A DNA stretch of 64,000 nt from Candidatus Nitrosotenuis aquarius (GTDB taxonomy: Archaea; Thermoproteota; Nitrososphaeria; Nitrososphaerales; Nitrosopumilaceae). This document shows positions 33,661 to 43,015 of this stretch, one piece after another. Positions within the stretch are counted from its first letter, which is position 1; each line of letters begins with the position of its first letter. The position numbers were made by a program, and so were the translations under genes. The DNA lies in NCBI RefSeq assembly GCF_002787055.1, contig NZ_CP024808.1, forward strand, positions 584,328 to 648,327, in the 5' to 3' direction. A model generated the notes under the pieces. The model was not told the origin of the DNA and made no database searches. It saw nothing but the letters and a program-made list of their open reading frames with translations.

Positions 33661-33711
33661 GAACTAGGCAGTTTTGGAATTGTAGAATTATGCATGAACT
33701 AGGCAGTTTTG
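33661..33711. repeat. 16-bp direct repeat between ABC ATPase and smc
   Basis: GAACTAGGCAGTTTTG occurs at 33661-33676 and again at 33696-33711, 35 bases apart, in the noncoding gap 33654-33819 after the ABC gene. An inverted pair GTGTT/AACAC (33725-33741) follows. Purpose unknown; may be a duplication scar or a 3' element of the two convergent genes. Confidence 0.5.
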
Positions 33712-33819
33712 TGCGTAATTTGTGGTGTTGTGATTTAACACTGGTATTACGGAGGTTAAACTAGAATGGAAAATATCGCATAACCCACCCCCGATTTCGC
33801 AAAATAATATTTGAAAAAA

Positions 33820-36800
33820 CTAGCTTGTAATTGACGGCATGCGCTTGTCCTTGTATGTTACAACATGCGAGACGCCATTCTTTGGAAAGACGCCGTAAAT
33901 CAGCTTGGCCTTTTGCACAACAGAATCCTTCAAAGACACCATGATGAACTGGCTTCCCGCAGAGCGCTGCTCTATTATTTTGGCTAGTTTTTCAGAGTTT
34001 GGAGCATCCAGGTGCGCATCCACTTCGTCAAACAAATAGAATACAGACGGTTTTAGCTTTTGCAAAGCCAGCACAAACACAATTGCCGCAAGCGTCTTTT
34101 CTCCACCAGAAATTGACGTTGATTCTCTTTTTGGCTTGTTTGGGAATTGTATTAGATATGATATTCCTGAATTGAAGATATCGTCTTCGTTTTGCAGCTC
34201 CAGCCAGGCCTCACCACCTGTCATGGTGTGGAATGCATCTCGGATTTCCTTGTCTACTCTGTCAAATGCCTCCAAGAATGTCTGGCGCTTGTCCTTGTCA
34301 ATTTCTTCTATGAATCGCACTATGGCGTTTCGTTCTTCTTCCAGCTCGTTCTTTCTATCAGACATGGAGCGATAACCAGTTGATATCTCTACAAAAGTCT
34401 GTGGCGCAGTTGCGTTCAGCTTTGATGTCAGCGAATTCATCTCTGATTCTAATGCAGACAGCATAGAGTCCACCTCAAATGTCTCTGTTATTTCCTGATA
34501 GCCGTATTTTTCTAAGACCTTTTGTATTTTTGCCTCATTTTCTATTATGTCTCGAATATCGCGCGAAAGCGAATCTGACTGGCGCTCCAACGCGTTTATC
34601 TCTCGCGTTACCAGCCTTTCTTTTTCGTTTAGCAGTGACAGCCTGTCGTCGAATTCCTGCAGTTTTGATATTGACGTGCCAGAGGTTGCGATAAGATTTT
34701 GCTCTTTTTCACGCAGTTTGACTAGGTTTTGGCTTGCCAATTCCTTGTCTTTGGCTATTTGGCCTAGTCGAATTTCTATTTCGTGCTTTTCATGGTTTAG
34801 TGAGGATTGTTCTTCTCGCAGGTTCTGCATTTTTGTCTTCTCTCCCAGCTCTTGTGCAGATAGTGTTGCTAGCTGGGATTCTTTTTCTCGCAGATCATTT
34901 ACAATACTAGACTGGCGCGCCATGAGCTCAGATCGTTTCTCATTTAGCCTGTTCAGCTCTGATGCAATTCTGTGGTTTTCCCCGTCTGCATAGTTTTCGT
35001 GCATTAATGTTATTCTCTCCTCTAGTGATGCAATCAGGGATTCCTCCTTGGAGTGGTCCAATGTTATTTTTTCAATTTGTCTTGCTAGCTGGCTGATTCT
35101 GGATTCTAGTTGTGATTTTGTCTTTTCTATTGTGGAGACCTTTATCTTCAGATCTGAATAGCTGAGGTCTGCATTTGCAAGGCCCGTCTCGGATATTGAG
35201 AGTCGCTCTCTATAGTTTTGGATGATTCCGTCTACTTTTTTGATGGAAAGACGTTTTTTGAGAATGTATTTTTTGAGCAGTGATATTGACTGGTGCAGGC
35301 CTTCAACTGAGGTGCTCATTGAGATTATTTTTGTGACCTTTGATATCTTGGAGTTGATGTCAATTACCACTGCGGATGCCTTTGCCTCAAAGAACTCACC
35401 GTCAATTGTTACGGTTTTGTAGCCAGACTTTGATAGTCGCAGTGCGGAATCCTGGCTTTTTACTAACAACACATTGCCAAACAAGAACGTCAGTAGCGGT
35501 GCGTATTTTGCATCGCATTTTACGTAATCAGACAAAACTCCAAGCACGTCTGGGTCTTTTGGCACAGTCAGCGAAAACTTGGGGATTGCCTCCAGTGGAA
35601 TGATTTTGAGTTTGGGGAGTTTCTTTGCTCGCGCCACCTCTGCAAGACTAATCAGTGTTCCAAAGTCCTGCACTACAAATGACTTGATCCAGTCCGATGC
35701 TGCAGCCAAAATTGCGCGCTCGTATTGTTTGTCCCAGGATATCATCTCGTATACTAGGCCCTCTATTCCTAGCTCCTCTCGGTGTTCCTTGAGGTGTGCA
35801 ATGGTATAATCTTCGTGCATTATGCTTTTGACTACTCTGATTTTTGCATCATATTGGGCAGCTGCCTTTGCGGCTTTTTCCAAGATGAAATTTAGCTCGT
35901 CAATGTCGTGCTCTATTTTGCCGTGTTTTCCTGTTTGCTCTGAGATTCTCCCACGCAGTTCTGAAATTGTTGCCTTGTGGTTTTCTATTATAGACTCTAG
36001 TCTTGTCTTTAGTGTTGCAAGCTTGATAGATTCAGAGTCGATTTCTGCCAGTCTGTTTTTGTTTGACTCTATTTTGGATTTGGAATCGTTGATTTCGGAT
36101 TCCAGTTTTGCAAATTCCACCTTGGCGTGGTTTAGCTTTTGCGTCAGTCCTTGGATTTTGGTGTCGACTTCCTTTCTTTGCGATATTGCATGCGATTGCT
36201 GCTTGTATACTGTTGATAATTCCGATTCGACTGACTTTATCTGCTCATAGATCTGGTTTTTGTCTTCTCTGATTTTTGACAGCATTGCTTTTTGTTCTGT
36301 GCTTTGGGCTTCGATGTCTAGTCGGGCTTGGTGGAGTGATTCCAGGTCCGATGCTACAATAGGTAATCTTGCATTGATTTGCTCTATTCTTCTGGATTTT
36401 GTTATGGTTTCAGTGTTGGCTGACTCGTAGACCTGCATTGCCTTGGATAACTCGGAATCAATTGACGCCTTTGCCTGGTTGTAGGCGTTGACCTCACTCA
36501 TGAATGTGAATTTTTGCGATTCCAGCTCAGAGATCTCCTTTTTGACCAGAGCACGTTCTTCGTCTAGCTTTTTGGATTCTGAGACCAGCGAATGCATGGA
36601 GCGCTCTTTGGATACTTTTTCCACCTGGATTGCCTTCATTTTGTTAGAAGCCGAGATTGCGTGTAGCCGTCCAAGCTCAAAGTTGATGAATTCGTGCCTG
36701 AGTTTTTGGTTTCTCTCTGCTTCCAGCTCATCGATTCTCTTTTTGATTTCATCCATTCTTGCTAAAGCCACTTCGAGTCTTCTGTCGGCATCCTCTAGCT

Positions 36801-37344
36801 GTTTTATGGACTCGGATTTTTTCTCATCAAAGTATGCTAATCCGATTAAATCCTCAATTACTGTTCGCTTTTCTTCTGCTGTAAACTCTGAAATCCTAGT
36901 TACTGTTCCCTGCTGGACTGCGTTTAGCTGGTTCAGGCTGGCATTTGCCACTTCAAGTAAATCCAGGATCTGGTTTCGGTTTGTCTGTTTTTGGTTTAGG
37001 TAATACACATTTTCGCCGTCCTCTCCCATCTCTCTAGTAATTACAACTGCGTTAGAATCAACTGGGATTTTTCTATCAGAATTATCAAAGTGCAACGAGA
37101 CTCGCGCCATCTTGGTTCCGCGCTTGTTTCCTTCTATGTCGTGGATCAGTGATCGAAGCTTGTCCACCCTCATTATCTTTGGCTTGTTCTCGCCGAGTGC
37201 AAAGATGATCGCATCCAGAATGTTGCTCTTGCCGGATCCGTTTGGCCCAGATATTGACACCAGACCAGGCTCAAAGCCGACTGTGGTATTTGTAAATCCA
37301 AATGACTTGAAGCCGTAGATCTCTACCTTTTTGATATGAACCAA
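33820..37344 (-). CDS. smc: SMC chromosome segregation ATPase
   Basis: A condensin-type protein of about 1174 residues. The N-terminal Walker A is ISGPNGSGKSNILDAIIFAL, followed by a long coiled coil, a hinge in the middle (about residues 490-650; HEDYTIAHLKEHREELGIEG and further), a second coiled coil, and the C-terminal signature SISGGEKTLAAIVFVLAL with Walker B YLFDEVDAHLDAPNSEKLA. I chose TTG 37344 (MVHIKKVEIYGFKSFGF), the usual SMC start; an in-frame ATG at 37377 would add 11 residues. The protein compacts and segregates chromosomes. ScpA/ScpB are not adjacent. Confidence 0.95.
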   Translation of the reverse strand: MVHIKKVEIYGFKSFGFTNTTVGFEPGLVSISGPNGSGKSNILDAIIFALGENKPKIMRVDKLRSLIHDIEGNKRGTKMARVSLHFDNSDRKIPVDSNAVVITREMGEDGENVYYLNQKQTNRNQILDLLEVANASLNQLNAVQQGTVTRISEFTAEEKRTVIEDLIGLAYFDEKKSESIKQLEDADRRLEVALARMDEIKKRIDELEAERNQKLRHEFINFELGRLHAISASNKMKAIQVEKVSKERSMHSLVSESKKLDEERALVKKEISELESQKFTFMSEVNAYNQAKASIDSELSKAMQVYESANTETITKSRRIEQINARLPIVASDLESLHQARLDIEAQSTEQKAMLSKIREDKNQIYEQIKSVESELSTVYKQQSHAISQRKEVDTKIQGLTQKLNHAKVEFAKLESEINDSKSKIESNKNRLAEIDSESIKLATLKTRLESIIENHKATISELRGRISEQTGKHGKIEHDIDELNFILEKAAKAAAQYDAKIRVVKSIMHEDYTIAHLKEHREELGIEGLVYEMISWDKQYERAILAAASDWIKSFVVQDFGTLISLAEVARAKKLPKLKIIPLEAIPKFSLTVPKDPDVLGVLSDYVKCDAKYAPLLTFLFGNVLLVKSQDSALRLSKSGYKTVTIDGEFFEAKASAVVIDINSKISKVTKIISMSTSVEGLHQSISLLKKYILKKRLSIKKVDGIIQNYRERLSISETGLANADLSYSDLKIKVSTIEKTKSQLESRISQLARQIEKITLDHSKEESLIASLEERITLMHENYADGENHRIASELNRLNEKRSELMARQSSIVNDLREKESQLATLSAQELGEKTKMQNLREEQSSLNHEKHEIEIRLGQIAKDKELASQNLVKLREKEQNLIATSGTSISKLQEFDDRLSLLNEKERLVTREINALERQSDSLSRDIRDIIENEAKIQKVLEKYGYQEITETFEVDSMLSALESEMNSLTSKLNATAPQTFVEISTGYRSMSDRKNELEEERNAIVRFIEEIDKDKRQTFLEAFDRVDKEIRDAFHTMTGGEAWLELQNEDDIFNSGISYLIQFPNKPKRESTSISGGEKTLAAIVFVLALQKLKPSVFYLFDEVDAHLDAPNSEKLAKIIEQRSAGSQFIMVSLKDSVVQKAKLIYGVFPKNGVSHVVTYKDKRMPSITS

Positions 37345-37484
37345 TAGAGTTTGTTGCCTTACAGGTTTGTTAATCAAATATAGACAAGTTTAGTTGACTG
37401 GCTTAACAAAATTCTTGTAATGCTATGAAAAATCTTGTCGCATTCATCTGGGCTTAAATTTGGTCGTTATTGTGCAATGATCAA

Positions 37485-38222
37485 ATGGTAAAGCTGGGCA
37501 TAGCGCAAACCGTCGCAACACGCACAAACGAAGAGGGAATCAAGCAGGCATCGCACCTCCTAGAGCGCCTAGGCAAAAACGAGGCAGACGTCGTGTGCCT
37601 GCCTGAGCAATACCTGACAGACAACAAAATAGACGACTTTGAGGCTACGTTTGCGCCCTTTGCCAAAATAGCAAAACAATACTCCATGAGTGTTATTGCA
37701 GGCGCATTTTACACAAAATCTGGCTCAAGGCAGACCATCTCTGCGCCAGTAATTGACGGCACTGGGCAGTTTATCGGAGTCCAGGACAAGATTCATCCGT
37801 TTGACTATGAAAAAGACGACATAAAACCAGGAGTCGAGGCCAAAATATTTTCAACAAAATGCAAGTTTGGAGTAATAATTTGCTATGACATGGTGTTTTC
37901 CGATGTCGCAGAGACTCTGGTCAAAAAGGGGGCAGAGGTATTGTTCTCGCCTGCAAGAATTGTTCGGCGCGGAATCTACCCATGGCACCTGTACTGCCAG
38001 ACACGATCACTAGAAAACAGAATCCCAATACTTGCTGCAAACACGCAGACGCCCAAGTTTGGCGGAAAAAGCATCATTGTTGACCTAGAGGAAAACGACG
38101 GCGTGATGATACCAAAGACAAAAGTAACTGTAGGCCAGGGAATCAGGCTGGAATCATTTGACCTTGGAAAATACGAAAAATCCCGCAAAATCAGATATTC
38201 AGATCACAAAAAGTTTTCCTAG
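37485..38222 (+). CDS. Nitrilase-superfamily carbon-nitrogen hydrolase
   Basis: A 245-residue amidase-fold enzyme. The catalytic triad is Glu41 (VVCLPEQYLTD), Lys102 (VQDKIHPF) and Cys133 (GVIICYDMVFSD). The ATG at 37485 lies about 30 bases after CTTAAATTT, so I prefer it to TTG 37470. Family members hydrolyse amides, nitriles or carbamoyl groups; the substrate is not evident. The C-terminus (RKIRYSDHKKFS) is basic. It overlaps the end of the convergent C2H2 gene by four bases. Confidence 0.88.
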   Translation: MVKLGIAQTVATRTNEEGIKQASHLLERLGKNEADVVCLPEQYLTDNKIDDFEATFAPFAKIAKQYSMSVIAGAFYTKSGSRQTISAPVIDGTGQFIGVQDKIHPFDYEKDDIKPGVEAKIFSTKCKFGVIICYDMVFSDVAETLVKKGAEVLFSPARIVRRGIYPWHLYCQTRSLENRIPILAANTQTPKFGGKSIIVDLEENDGVMIPKTKVTVGQGIRLESFDLGKYEKSRKIRYSDHKKFS

Positions 38223-38377
38223 TATTCTCTAGAGTGAAACGCCATAATGTGCGCCTCAAGACTTCTAACTGCAATAAGCTTGGAGCAAAAACCGCACTCT
38301 ACCTCAAATCGCTCTGCCTGCTCTGGAGTAATATCCTGAGACGCCATTATTGTGATTTTGTCTTGTACTAGTGCCAT
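38219..38377 (-). CDS. 52-aa C2H2 zinc-finger protein
   Basis: From ATG 38377 (or ATG 38347) the frame encodes MALVQDKITIMASQDITPEQ, then EVECGFCSKLIAVRSLEAHI and MAFHSREY. The pattern Cys-x2-Cys-x12-His-x4-His is a classical C2H2 finger. It is convergent with the nitrilase and their stops overlap. A single finger of this kind suggests nucleic-acid or protein binding. A comparable finger ends the protein at 48527. Confidence 0.65.
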   Translation of the reverse strand: MALVQDKITIMASQDITPEQAERFEVECGFCSKLIAVRSLEAHIMAFHSREY

Positions 38378-38722
38378 TTCCTTGCCAAGTTTTCAAACTA
38401 GTCCTAGCTTGATAAGGTTTTGCCGATAATACCAGTTTTGGAAACGCCGTGATCCCTAATACAGTAATACCATCCCACTATTTTTGTCCACATTGCACAA
38501 AATTCAGTCGAATTAGTTTGCAAAAAAGACAAAGTCGGTAATTTGCCAAATTCCAAGTGACGTCTTTACAAAGCAGACATAATCAGAATCAGCCACAAAA
38601 TCCCTTTTTCTGACCAGATACCTGAAAAACATGCCAGGATCAGAAGACTATACCGTGTTAGTACTTCACTTTAGGCCAAAATATTGACAAAGTATATCAG
38701 TGATTTTTCGCAAAAATACACC
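38378..38722. other. 345-base interval without a recognised gene
   Basis: I see no open frame of coding character, tRNA or repeat here. The only clear element is GTATATC at 38692-38698, a TATA box about 28 bases before ATG 38723. A small RNA cannot be excluded by reading alone. Confidence 0.5.
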
Positions 38723-39439
38723 ATGGCTCCAAAGTTATGGGTCAAGGAGACCAAGCCAATTAGCATAGAGGGCGGATATCTCATCGACGGCTTTCCATCA
38801 GTTGGATTTACCAGCGCAATAGCAAGCGAGTCGCTGATGCATGGAAATAATTATGAACTGGTCGGATTTGTCGACTCGTATGATTTTCCAACAGTATCAA
38901 TACTAAAGGATGGGGTTCCCAGCTATGCAACCAGAATCTATGTCAACCCATCACTAAAGGTGGGAGTGTTTTCATCATATCTGACAATTAACGAGCCATA
39001 CCACAGAGCTATAGCAAAAATGATGCTGCTGTGGGCAAAAAAGCACAAGTGCTCTTTGGTAGTCAGCTCATCTCCTATGAACCTGGCAGACAATGACAAA
39101 AAGCAAACAATCGCTGCCGGAAGCACCCAAGAGGCGCGAGAGAAAATAAAGCAGGCCGGAATGATAGTACTCCAAAACGGTACCATCCCTGGAATTCCAG
39201 GAGAGCTGCTAAACCAGGGAATGCTGCACGGCCAAAACGTCATCGTTGTTTTGGTAAACGTGGACGAGGCAGGCCCCGACTTTGGCTCTAGTGCTGACTT
39301 GTGCATGGCAATGTCCAAGATTCTGCCGGGAGTCTCATGTGATCTATCCATAATGAGAAAGCAGGCCGAAGTAGCAGAAAAACAGATCAAGGAAACAGAA
39401 AAGGAAACAAGGGCGCTACGCGACTCTATGTACGGCTAG
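38723..39439 (+). CDS. PAC2-family protein (proteasome assembly chaperone-like)
   Basis: A 238-residue PAC2-fold protein. Typical stretches are GGYLIDGFPSVGFTSAIASE, VVSSSPMNLADNDKKQTIAA, NGTIPGIPGELLNQGMLHGQ and VNVDEAGPDFGSSADLCMAM. The last 30 residues are a coiled coil (AEVAEKQIKETEKETRALRD). I chose ATG 38723 because a GTATATC box lies about 28 bases upstream; the longer TTG frame at 38684 would include that box. Archaeal PAC2 proteins such as PbaB bind proteasome precursors; this may help the beta subunit at 4950, an inference. The stop abuts the LysE gene start with no spacer. Confidence 0.85.
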   Translation: MAPKLWVKETKPISIEGGYLIDGFPSVGFTSAIASESLMHGNNYELVGFVDSYDFPTVSILKDGVPSYATRIYVNPSLKVGVFSSYLTINEPYHRAIAKMMLLWAKKHKCSLVVSSSPMNLADNDKKQTIAAGSTQEAREKIKQAGMIVLQNGTIPGIPGELLNQGMLHGQNVIVVLVNVDEAGPDFGSSADLCMAMSKILPGVSCDLSIMRKQAEVAEKQIKETEKETRALRDSMYG

Positions 39440-40048
39440 ATGCAAGAATTTTTTGCGTTTTTTGCCACAGTAATCGTGGTTTCTGCCTCTGGAGTGATGG
39501 CGCCAGGACCGCTTTTTGCCTCCACAATATCAAGCGGCCTGAGGCAAAGGCTTGCTGGATTTAAGATTGCCATAGGCCATACCATGGTAGAGCTGCCACT
39601 TGTGGTGCTGATTGGCCTGGGGGTCTTGACGATCGAGGGTTTTCCGCAATTTCGAATCATAATAACAATACTCGGTGCGGCAAGCATCTTTGGATTTGCC
39701 GCATTGCAGCTAAGATCAGCACTGAGTGGAGCAGTCACAAAAGACTCCAAGTACGGACCGTTGTTCACCGGTATTTTGCTTACGGGCCTCAACCCGTTCT
39801 TTTTGGTTTGGTGGTTTACAATTGGAGTCAAGCTGATTTTGGATGCCATGGTGTTATGGTCGTTTTGGGGAATCCTAGTGATGTTTGCATTGCACATCTG
39901 GATGGATTATGCATGGTTGACCTTTGTCTCGGCATCATCTGCAAAAAGCACAAAGTTTCTTTCCGGGAAATCCTACAAAATATTCATGGTTGGAATCAAT
40001 GCTGTCCTGGTTTACTTTGGGGTAACTTTTCTGCTGGATGTGCTCTAG
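39440..40048 (+). CDS. LysE/RhtB-type amino-acid exporter
   Basis: A 202-residue membrane protein with about six hydrophobic segments. The N-terminal signature ASGVMAPGPLFASTISSGLR (the PGP motif), IAIGHTMVELPLVVLIGLG, and the middle GILLTGLNPFFLVWWFTIG match the LysE family translocators. Substrate is probably an amino acid or related small amine, not defined here. It starts immediately at the end of the PAC2 gene, so the two are co-transcribed. Confidence 0.88.
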   Translation: MQEFFAFFATVIVVSASGVMAPGPLFASTISSGLRQRLAGFKIAIGHTMVELPLVVLIGLGVLTIEGFPQFRIIITILGAASIFGFAALQLRSALSGAVTKDSKYGPLFTGILLTGLNPFFLVWWFTIGVKLILDAMVLWSFWGILVMFALHIWMDYAWLTFVSASSAKSTKFLSGKSYKIFMVGINAVLVYFGVTFLLDVL

Positions 40049-40284
40049 CCGCACTGCAAGGTTTCCAGGTTAGACGGACATTCCGCGTTTAGGGTCTGGA
40101 TTTTTTCTGCCAACGACACGCACATTGAATAGTCCATGGCAGACTCGTACTGGATTATCTCGTCTATTATTGAGAATTGCCTTGCGGGGCACGAGTTGAA
40201 ATTCTGAAACATGATAAGGGATGCAATAATTATGATTCCGCCGACTACGGATAATTTGTAATAATTACTCTTTTGAAACATCAA
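40045..40284 (-). CDS. Small membrane-anchored protein with Cys residues
   Basis: A 79-residue protein. One membrane segment (residues 11-27, LSVVGGIIIIASLIMFQ) is followed by an outside domain with four Cys (NSCPARQ, YSMCVSLA, AECPSNLETLQCG) that could form two disulfides. The N-terminal end overlaps the stop of alba by 20 bases, so it is probably co-transcribed with alba. ATGs at 40284 and 40281 are both possible starts. Function unknown. Confidence 0.68.
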   Translation of the reverse strand: MMFQKSNYYKLSVVGGIIIIASLIMFQNFNSCPARQFSIIDEIIQYESAMDYSMCVSLAEKIQTLNAECPSNLETLQCG

Positions 40285-40624
40285 TTTCTATTGTGGATAC
40301 GTTTCGGGTCTTGCCGTCTTGGGATTGTAGTGAATCAGACGCAATTCGAACATCCTTGATGTAATATCCCACAGTGTTCATGCGCTTTACTATCATCTGG
40401 GATACATCCACTGCCTGCGTGATTCTCTGTCCGCGAGCCTTGATTGTTACGACTGGTTGAGTGGAAAGCTGAGTAAGCGTTGCTGTGACATAGGTCATGA
40501 TAGGCTTTATGCCGACAAAAATCACGTCGCGCGTCTTTTTTGCGTTTTCGTCCTCGTCTGTTCGAATCTTTTGTGACTCTTCCAAAATTTCTTGTGCTTC
40601 GGTTGGCTTGTCAGACTCGCTCAT
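40265..40624 (-). CDS. albA: Chromatin protein Alba
   Basis: An archaeal Alba of 119 residues with an N-terminal acidic extension (about 1-30, SESDKPTEAQEILEESQKIR). The core has TRDVIFVGIKPIMTYVTATL (the Lys/Gly-Lys-Pro DNA-contact loop), VTIKARGQRITQAVDVSQMI and VGYYIKDVRIASD. Alba coats DNA and RNA and is controlled by acetylation of the lysine in the first loop. The acidic N-tail is unusual in length and may tune nucleic-acid binding. Confidence 0.93.
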   Translation of the reverse strand: MSESDKPTEAQEILEESQKIRTDEDENAKKTRDVIFVGIKPIMTYVTATLTQLSTQPVVTIKARGQRITQAVDVSQMIVKRMNTVGYYIKDVRIASDSLQSQDGKTRNVSTIEIDVSKE

Positions 40625-40649
40625 GATTTGCTATGTTGCCCTTTTGCTT

Positions 40650-40901
40650 TTATTTAATGCTTAAGTTGTTTTTGGCCAAATAATCTTGGATTGTTTTTTC
40701 TATTTCGTCTGGGTTTTTGCACTGTTTTACTATTGAGACGATGTCTTCTTCCTCTATTTCGTAACAGTTGAGAAATTCTTGCTCGTCTTTGTATACCAGC
40801 ATGACTTTGTTGTTGTGATAGCAATAGTACATTTTCTCGGATTCCATTTCCTGGGCGATGATTTTGATTCCTTTTTCGTCAGGAACCAGTGGATATCCCA
40901 T
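40650..40901 (-). CDS. Unknown 83-aa protein upstream of alba
   Basis: A small soluble, acidic protein: KGIKIIAQEMESEKMYYCYH, NKVMLVYKDEQEFLNCYEIE and a helical end KTIQDYLAKNNLSIK. Two beta strands and helices are likely. It has two Cys but no metal motif. It lies 25 bases before alba on the same strand and may share a transcript. Family not recognised. Confidence 0.65.
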   Translation of the reverse strand: MGYPLVPDEKGIKIIAQEMESEKMYYCYHNNKVMLVYKDEQEFLNCYEIEEEDIVSIVKQCKNPDEIEKTIQDYLAKNNLSIK

Positions 40902-40977
40902 GAGAATATCTGCAAAATCTGTTATTTAGACTCAGCTTGCCGATATTGTAATAAGGATTTTTTGCGCAATGATATTC

Positions 40978-42066
40978 ATGCGGGTGATATTTCACATTGA
41001 CTTTGATTATTTTTTTGCCCAGTGCGAGGAGATTAGAAACCAAACACTCAAGACCAAGCCAGTCTGCGTTTGCATTTTCTCAGACAGGGGTGGGGACAGC
41101 GGTGCAATTGCCACTGCCAACTATATTGCAAGAAAATATGGAGTAAAGTCCGGCATGCCAATCAAGTTTGCAAAGGCAAGGCTAAGAGAAATTCCAGAAT
41201 CTGCATTTTTGCCTGCGGATTTTCCATATTATTCAGAGATTTCGCAAAAGGCAATGGAGATAATGAAGTCATATGCAGATGTATTCGAGTATGTAGGTCG
41301 CGATGAGGCATACTTGGATGTCACAAAAAGATCAGAAGGCAGCTTTGCCATTGCCACGCACTTGGCCCAGCAGCTAAAAAACCAGATTCGCGCCGAACTG
41401 AAAATGACTTGCACGGTTGGGATTTCTACCAACAAGCTTGTATCAAAGATTGCATCAGGATTTAGAAAGCCAGACGGACTAACTGTAGTAGAGCCGGAAA
41501 AGACAGAGTCGTTTTTGGCCCAGCTAAATGTAGGTGACATTCCAGGAATAGGCAAGGTGACTGGAGAAAAATTTGCAGAACTAAACATCAAGACAATCTC
41601 GGATCTGGCAAGGCTTGACGTATTTACCCTAAACAAGATGTTTGGCAAAAAAATTGCATCATACATGTACAATGCCGCCCGAGGAATCGACGATGACCCA
41701 GTGGCAGAGCGAGCGCCTGCTGTGCAGTATTCCAGGATCATAACGCTAAAGCAGGATTCAAAGGACTTGGCCTTTCTATCGGATGCACTGGATGAGATTT
41801 GCGCAGACCTGCACGAAACAATACTAAAGCACAGAAAAATGTTCAAGTCCGTTGGAATCCAGTTTGTCCAGTCTGATTTGTCCAACAAGACAAAATCAAG
41901 AATGCTCAAAAACCCAACATCAAGCCTGGATGAGCTCAAAAAGACTGCTGTTATTTTGCTCCAAGAAGCCCTAGCTGATCAGGACCAAAACGTGCGAAGG
42001 CTGGGCGTTAGAATATCAGAATTGTCCGACATTACTGGCCAAAGATCAATTGAGAATTTCTTCTAG
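40978..42066 (+). CDS. dinB: Y-family translesion DNA polymerase (Pol IV/Dpo4 type) with PIP box
   Basis: Polymerase of about 362 residues. Catalytic carboxylates are in HIDFDYFFAQCEE (Asp and aromatic gate) and GRDEAYLDVT (Asp-Glu, normally SxDEAYLD). Fingers: SGAIATANYIARKYGVKSGM. Thumb helix-hairpin-helix: VGDIPGIGKVTGEKFAELNI. The little finger follows, and the C-terminus GQRSIENFF is a PCNA-interacting (PIP) motif. ATG 40978 lies about 30 bases after GTAATAAG; an ATG three codons earlier (40969) is possible. It bypasses DNA lesions. Confidence 0.93.
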   Translation: MRVIFHIDFDYFFAQCEEIRNQTLKTKPVCVCIFSDRGGDSGAIATANYIARKYGVKSGMPIKFAKARLREIPESAFLPADFPYYSEISQKAMEIMKSYADVFEYVGRDEAYLDVTKRSEGSFAIATHLAQQLKNQIRAELKMTCTVGISTNKLVSKIASGFRKPDGLTVVEPEKTESFLAQLNVGDIPGIGKVTGEKFAELNIKTISDLARLDVFTLNKMFGKKIASYMYNAARGIDDDPVAERAPAVQYSRIITLKQDSKDLAFLSDALDEICADLHETILKHRKMFKSVGIQFVQSDLSNKTKSRMLKNPTSSLDELKKTAVILLQEALADQDQNVRRLGVRISELSDITGQRSIENFF

Positions 42067-42980
42067 GCTGCCATTTTTTTGATGCGCTTGGTCTCTATTG
42101 CAGTTACCGCAAACAGATACGCAAAGAGCCACGGCAGAAACATTATCTCGCCTGCGATTCCGTGAAATTCCTCAAACTCGACTGGATTTGTAGAGACCTT
42201 GAGGACAAACAGCGACAACGAGAATATCCTAATCATGTTGACAAAGATTGTTCCCGCAATTCCTATTGCAAAGTACATTGCCTTGCGCTTTGGGGCAATG
42301 TTCATCTTTAGCAAAAACGCCATCATTACCAAGGAATAGATGATGACCGAGTGCACACCAGCAGACGGCCAAAACACCTGCAGTGCCATGGAGCCATGCT
42401 CGCCTTTGAGAAACATCAGGTTATTTCGCGCAATCGCAGTTCCCAGATCAAAGAACTTGATTATCTCCACGTTTGCTTTTACCAAATACGGCACTATATA
42501 TTGTAATGGTCCTAGTGTGTCGTACGGGAAAAACGCGTCGAGTGAGAGAATAATTGCGCTGCCACACAGAAAAATCGGTCCTGCCGGCGCAATTCTAATC
42601 CATCTTTTGCCAAACAATATGGTAACGGCGGCAATTACAAATGCACCCATTATCACAAAGTCCCAAAGCCATGTCCAGGAATGAATCAGATTTACGTTAT
42701 AGTATTGGGCGCCATCCTGTATGTATTGCCTGAGGCCATGGTCAAGGGCTATCAAATACGCAAAGACTGCAGTTGCAAATGGAATTGTTGCTATGACTCG
42801 TTTTTGGGAAACTATGGTCTTGATTCCAATTAGCTCTGCCACAATGAATGCCATTGCAAAAAGCCAGCCTCCCCTTCCTTGGTTCCAGCTTAGTGAAAAC
42901 GAGTCAGGCTGATACGCCAGTGCAAACAGAACGGGGCTGATTATTATGATAATGGCAAATGTCAGAGATTTGTTTTGCAA
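42063..42980 (-). CDS. Archaeosortase/exosortase-family membrane protein, Ser at the Cys position
   Basis: A 305-residue protein with about eight membrane helices. The exosortase-type motif (E-x-C-x-G) reads QVFWPSAGVHSVIIY, so Ser206 replaces the catalytic Cys. Arg251 (NMIRIFSLSLFVL) and His273 (EEFHGIAGEIMF) are the other two active-site residues and are intact. Archaeosortases are transpeptidase-like processing enzymes for PEFG/PGF-type C-terminal signals on surface proteins; the thaumarchaeal one is believed to act on PEFG-CTERM proteins. I found no PEFG-type C-terminus among the secreted proteins of this window. Stop overlaps dinB stop by four bases. Confidence 0.8.
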   Translation of the reverse strand: MQNKSLTFAIIIIISPVLFALAYQPDSFSLSWNQGRGGWLFAMAFIVAELIGIKTIVSQKRVIATIPFATAVFAYLIALDHGLRQYIQDGAQYYNVNLIHSWTWLWDFVIMGAFVIAAVTILFGKRWIRIAPAGPIFLCGSAIILSLDAFFPYDTLGPLQYIVPYLVKANVEIIKFFDLGTAIARNNLMFLKGEHGSMALQVFWPSAGVHSVIIYSLVMMAFLLKMNIAPKRKAMYFAIGIAGTIFVNMIRIFSLSLFVLKVSTNPVEFEEFHGIAGEIMFLPWLFAYLFAVTAIETKRIKKMAA

Positions 42981-43015
42981 CGATTAGAGGAAATCTTGGT
43001 TTGAATAAAAACTAA

